A program made the position numbers and the translations under genes. Shown piece after piece: positions 60,280 through 64,000 of a stretch of DNA of 64,000 bases. The stretch comes from Candidatus Microthrix subdominans (GTDB lineage Bacteria > Actinomycetota > Acidimicrobiia > Acidimicrobiales > Microtrichaceae). Within the stretch, counting starts at the first letter, position 1, and each line of letters starts with the position of its first letter. The notes under the pieces are model-generated. The model was not told the origin of the DNA. It saw nothing but the letters and a program-made list of their open reading frames with translations, and ran no database searches. Location of the stretch: positions 1-64,000 of the forward strand of contig JADJZA010000005.1 of NCBI GenBank assembly GCA_016719385.1, written 5' to 3'.

Positions 60280-60704
60280 TATCCGCTCGTCTCAGCGTCG
60301 TCAGGGGTGGCCACAATCGCAGCAGCGAGCGTTAGCGGTCGCAGCAGCTCGAAGTTCATCCCCGAAGCGAGATGCACCGCATCGAGTACGTCGGCCAGTT
60401 CATCAGCGCCCACGTCCGTCTCGTCAATCCCGGGAGGCAACACTTGCATGACCAGTCCCAGCGCATATTTCGATTGACCGAAACTGGCCGGTGAGCGGAC
60501 TTCCAACACCAGAGCGACCGTCAACGGTGTCGCCCCTTCGGGAAGCCGAGCAGCGAACTGTTCCGCCCAGCGGGCCACCTGAGCAAACTGGCCATCAGGG
60601 AGCACCAGCTTTCCTTGCCGCCAATCAGTGACAGCGTTCTGCAGTTCGTCGCCCCCCCATGACTGACTGTTGACGTACTCACGGGCTTCGTCGATGGTTT
60701 CCAT
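60279..60704 (-). CDS. First protein of the lysis operon, unknown
   Basis: 141 residues, METIDEAREYVNSQSWGGDEL start after a start-associated sequence. Helical N-terminus, then LPEGATPLTVALVLEVRSPASF and MQVLPPGIDETDVGADELADVLDAV. Not hydrophobic enough for a membrane protein. Its place at the head of the unit may mean a control or tail-fibre-like role; no evidence. Confidence 0.55.
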   Translation of the reverse strand: METIDEAREYVNSQSWGGDELQNAVTDWRQGKLVLPDGQFAQVARWAEQFAARLPEGATPLTVALVLEVRSPASFGQSKYALGLVMQVLPPGIDETDVGADELADVLDAVHLASGMNFELLRPLTLAAAIVATPDDAETSG

Positions 60705-60709
60705 TCGGT

Positions 60710-60721
60710 GCCTCCTCAGGC
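60710..60721 (-). promoter_or_regulatory. Start-associated sequence of the lysis operon
   Basis: GCCTGAGGAGGC before ATG 60704. The ~110 bp between it and the divergent SGNH gene hold no TTGCAC-type module; they carry a run of 7 G and the SGNH -10 box. Confidence 0.65.
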
Positions 60722-60832
60722 TTCGGGTCGCCCCATCTGGGGGGGGGACGCCATTCACAGTAACGACCGCGCAACAGCAGCGCAACTGGTGCGGCGCCGC
60801 CCGCTGTGAGGCTCGTCGCTTAGTGTGCTCGC

Positions 60833-61452
60833 ATGAGACGGCCAGCCCTACTCTTCACAGCCATCACAGTCCTCCCTCATCGCTCCTGGGTGCCTACCAG
60901 CGCCCACCGGCCCCGCAACGCTCATCATTGGGGACAGCAACACGATCGGGACAGCATGGGGCCGGCCAGCATCGTGGGCAGAGCAGCTCTCCTGCTCCCC
61001 GACGTGTGGGCATGGGGCGGCACCGGGATCACCTGATCCGGGTACACCGGCGGCGGACCAATCACCTGACCGCCGACCTCGACACCATCATGAACGGACG
61101 TACCGGTGACCACGTAGCCGTCATGCTGGGCACCAACGACGCCCTTGGACGCACCAGCCTTCCGACCGTCGCCCAACTCAACACGCTCACCGACCGGATC
61201 ATCGCCACCGGTGCAGCATCGGTCCGGTGGATCACCATCCCACCTCTCCGCTGACGTGTCGGCTACGACCAGGGCACGACGCGACACCCTGAACACCCGC
61301 ATCACCCAGACCGCCAATCACCTGGACAGCAGCGGCGCATTCGGTGGCGCGGCGACCCTCCCGAACATGGCAGCCGACTCCTCCACCTCAACCAGAACGG
61401 TCACGCCACCCTCGGCTACCACATGGCCGTCAACACCAACCTGTGCGGCTGA
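60833..61452 (+). pseudogene. SGNH lipoprotein gene, second reading (frame-broken)
   Basis: This is the partner of 7570-8196. An extra C in the signal peptide, one lost C near 61000, TGATCC near 61034 and further single-base losses near 61065, 61250 and 61365 break it. The signatures GDSN, GTND and the DVWAWGG block are readable in parts. Confidence 0.7.
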
Positions 61453-61492
61453 GACACCGCGACAGCCCGACACCCGGTCTAGCCTGACCACC

Positions 61493-62741
61493 ATGGCCAA
61501 CAACTGTCACCTGGAGAACGCACCGTGCTACCTGGCGGCGGTCGTCCTCGACGAGGACGGGTTCATCGTTGACGGCGCACCGGTCACGCGACCGAGGGGA
61601 TCATCACGTTTCGCCCTGAGGTCGAGAGCGAGAACGGCACCGACCTGACCCGGACAGGTTGGACAGCGAACACCCTCGCTGGCCACCCGCCGAGAAGTGG
61701 TGGAACCTGACCGGCGAAATCGCCACCAAAGACTGGGCGCTGTTCGAAGCGCTGACCGCTCAGCCAGCAGTCCGCAACGTGGCCGATGATGTCGTCGGGT
61801 TCCACCGGCCACTCCAACACGGCGGGGTCGGCAACACCAAACCTCGCGCCGCCATCGTGATCGTCACCGGGTCAACCCCTGACGAGTCCTACGGGTGCGC
61901 CACCCCAGCCAGCGGCCAGACACCGTGTGTCGGCCAGTTCTGGCCGCTCACGACCGACTGGAATGTTGACCTCCCAGAGAAATCGGCGACAGCGCCGACC
62001 ATCCCTTTCACAGCGAAGGCCTTCGGGAGCGCTCCACCCGACCGGCGGGGTACTCAACCTGTGGCCAGCAACCGCCAACCCGCCAGGGATACCCCGCGGA
62101 TGGCCGTCAGCGAGGCGTTCGTTGACTGCTCGGCTCTGCCGACACTCGACGGCAACACGATCGTCACCCCACCACTACCCGAACCGTCCGGGCCGGTCAC
62201 CAGAATCTTGGGTGACTCCAACACCCAATCAGGTAGCTCGTGGGCGTACCAACTGGCGTGCACCCCCGACGTGTGGGCATGGGGCGGCCTCGGGGTCTGG
62301 GCGAAGGCGATCTACCTCGCCAACCAATCCCTCGACCTGAACATGGCCGAAATCGTCGGGCCAACACCCGGCCGACGGATCGTCGTCATGCTCGGCACCA
62401 ACGACGTGACCCCGACCGCCGGGTTCCAAGGGATGACAACCGCCCCGCAGATCACATACGCCCTCAACCGGATGGCACACCGGATGGTCCGCGACCATGC
62501 CGCACAATCGGTGAGGTGGATGACGATCCCACCCGTTCGCGCAACCTCGTCGCCCGAACGGATCGCCCGAACCGAACTGTGGAACCAAGCGATCTTGGCG
62601 ACCCCCTACGCGGTGGACGCCCGAGGTGCTTTCCCTGCCGCGCTCCCCGACGGCGACTCCTCCGACGACGTGCACCTCAACGCCAGCGGGCACACCAAAC
62701 TGGCCAACTACGTGTCACCCCTGATCTGCACCTACCCGTAG
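61493..62741 (+). pseudogene. Tail-protein/SGNH fusion gene, second reading (frame-broken N-terminal part)
   Basis: This is the partner of 8237-9486. Indels near 61585, 61687, 62028 and 62098 break the tail-protein part. The SGNH part from about 62100 is fully open and supplies the correct end, RGAFPAALPDGDSSDDVHLNA onward (shown in part), stopping at TAG 62741. Confidence 0.75.
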
Positions 62742-62742
62742 G

Positions 62743-64000
62743 TCACGCCTTGCGGGCACGACGCAACGACGCGCGAGCCGAGAACCCAACCTGGGTTCCC
62801 AACCTGATCGTCGCGCTCCCTTCCGTCTTCCGGGCGTAAGGTGTCAGATCGGTCACGTCACCCCAGGCGTCCGACCACACGATGTAGAGGCCGTGGTGCT
62901 CAGGGTCGAATGGTGGGGTCCGCTCTGACACCCGGAACCCGCGCAACGGGTCAGCGCCTTGCACCCCGGAGTCGAGGTTGTCCGACCCGTCCGATGCGAC
63001 ACCCACATCAGGGTCGAACACGGCGACCGGGGCACCCAGCGGAAGAATCTCGGCGTCAGAGTTGTTGGTCATTTCGACGGTCCACGACAGGGTGGCCAGG
63101 TTGTTGCGGGTCAGCATCGATCGGGCGGTCGAGGTCAGCTGGGCGGCGCTGGTGTCTTCAACGCGGGTGGGTGACACGGTGTCACGGCCGAGCGGGCCAA
63201 GACCGTTCGGGTGTTGAGGGCCAACGAAGTCCTTCGACGCGGTCCCGTACGGTGATGCCGTCCAGCTGTTCCCCTCCGACGACGTTGCCCACACCTTGGA
63301 CACTTTGCCTTCGCCGTCCACGGTCTGGGCGATGTCGGCTTTCAGGATTCGTGGTGCGTTGGTGCCGAACTTGCTTCCGGGGCGTGGCACCAGCGCCTGG
63401 TCGAGGACTGGCGACACCACAATGTCGGTGGACGCTTCGGAGCCCCACAACGTAGCGGCGGGCGCGATGTTGAGCGACGGCCACGGTATCCCTTCGCGTT
63501 CGGTGAGGAGGACTTCCCAAGCTGCGTCGAACGCGTACGCGGTCCACTGGGTGAGCTCCAACGGGTCGTGCCAGTTGTCGTCCAGGTTGACGACACCGAA
63601 TGTTGGCCCGTCAGGCCCGGACGCCACCTTGGGGCCTCTCCTCACGATGGAAAGGAACGTGTCACCGGCGACCAGACCAACGCAGTCCTCGATCGTCAGG
63701 TTGGTTTGCCCGTAGTACAGGCCGGGAAACACCGGGTTTTGGGTCAGTCCGTCATCCGCGGCGAGATACCACGACAGCGGGCGGGTCGTCAGCGTTGTCA
63801 CCCAGCGCTCGCGGGTGCCGTTGGTCAGCAGGCCGATCCCCGACGACGCCCTCGCGATCGTGTCCCGTCCTGCCGCCTCCGCCTCACCGAGGGGGAACCT
63901 CCCCTTGGTTGTCATCACCCACGACGCCAACGACCGGTCGATGTTCGCCAGCCGTGCCGCCAACCCGGTAGGTACACCTTCCAGCTGGATCGTCCCCATC
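62743..64000 (-). CDS. Distal tail/baseplate protein, C-terminal part, second reading
   Basis: Open to the window edge, so N-terminally cut by the window. It gives the clean version of 9488-10745: GTIQLEGVPTGLAARLANID, NGTRERWVTTLTTRPLSW, YYGQTNLTIEDCVGLVAGD, and a C-terminal beta part ending SARASLRRARKA. Few differences from the first reading other than indels. Confidence 0.75.
   Translation of the reverse strand, partial: MGTIQLEGVPTGLAARLANIDRSLASWVMTTKGRFPLGEAEAAGRDTIARASSGIGLLTNGTRERWVTTLTTRPLSWYLAADDGLTQNPVFPGLYYGQTNLTIEDCVGLVAGDTFLSIVRRGPKVASGPDGPTFGVVNLDDNWHDPLELTQWTAYAFDAAWEVLLTEREGIPWPSLNIAPAATLWGSEASTDIVVSPVLDQALVPRPGSKFGTNAPRILKADIAQTVDGEGKVSKVWATSSEGNSWTASPYGTASKDFVGPQHPNGLGPLGRDTVSPTRVEDTSAAQLTSTARSMLTRNNLATLSWTVEMTNNSDAEILPLGAPVAVFDPDVGVASDGSDNLDSGVQGADPLRGFRVSERTPPFDPEHHGLYIVWSDAWGDVTDLTPYARKTEGSATIRLGTQVGFSARASLRRARKA

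Larger units (their letters stand above)
53222..64000. repeat. Second reading of the genome overlap (partner 1-10745)
   Basis: This part repeats 1-10745. It is mostly clean from 53.3 to 60.7 kb, frame-broken at 60.8-62.1 kb, and clean again to the end, so its errors complement those of the first reading. Confidence 0.93.

Noticed and set aside
1..64000. tRNA genes
   Set aside because: No cloverleaf-like segment with a TTCRA loop and matching arms was noticed by eye in the short intergenic gaps; a dedicated tRNA search was not possible.

Overview
The window is a tailed-phage (siphovirus) genome of an actinobacterial host. DNA is GC-rich, gene order and families are those of actinophages (scaffold-capsid fusion, two-frame tail assembly chaperone, long hydrophobic tape measure, PGRP-type amidase plus small holin), and SigA-like promoters and leaderless starts occur. 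The unit is about 53.2 kb and circularly closed in the data: positions 1-10745 are a second reading of 53222-64000. The two readings are not identical. Both carry single-base indels typical of uncorrected long reads, but they also differ by clustered substitutions in the replication genes, so the contig seems to mix two related phage haplotypes. Where one reading is broken the other often restores the frame, and I say which reading I trust.

Layout, almost all on the minus strand (read right to left). (1) 60.7-57.6 kb (= 7.4-4.3 kb): lysis module of small membrane proteins, a holin, an amidase and coiled-coil proteins joined by ATGA/GTGA overlaps, closed by a terminator. (2) 57.4-53.3 kb (= 4.1-0.1 kb): Gam-like nuclease inhibitor, Erf-type annealing protein, an unknown protein, a winged-helix replication initiator with 24-bp iterons inside its own gene, and a DnaC-like helicase loader: a lambda O/P-like module. 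(3) 53.2-51.1 kb: two duplicated pentapeptide-repeat genes flanking a truncated DUF932-type gene. (4) 51-36.4 kb: DNA metabolism and small accessory genes: sliding-clamp-like protein, HNH, DNA methylase, RusA, FtsK-like translocase, membrane HNH protein, ParB-like protein, zinc-ribbon proteins. (5) 36.3-34.1 kb: terminase. (6) 34-29 kb: about 14 small genes between terminase and portal. (7) 29-9.5 kb: portal, protease, capsid, connectors, tail tube, a lipoprotein, an IPT-domain protein, tail chaperones, tape measure, distal tail protein. (8) 7.6-9.5 kb (= 60.8-62.7 kb), plus strand: two SGNH-hydrolase genes, the only plus-strand genes.

The most striking element is (8): a lipoprotein-like SGNH hydrolase, followed by a second copy of the putative major tail protein fused at its C-terminus to another SGNH hydrolase, each gene apparently started by its own leaderless promoter and facing the structural operon. 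A second lipoprotein, in the tail operon, carries a matrixin-like HxxxHxxGxxH signature lacking the catalytic glutamate.

Non-structural genes appear to be wired by one repeated control module: a TTGCRY-N17/18-TACACT promoter whose spacer overlaps a conserved TAACYCACGCGTTA element, a leader hairpin, and a GCCTGAGGAGGC start-associated sequence. No integrase, excise or clear repressor was recognised, so lifestyle is undecided.
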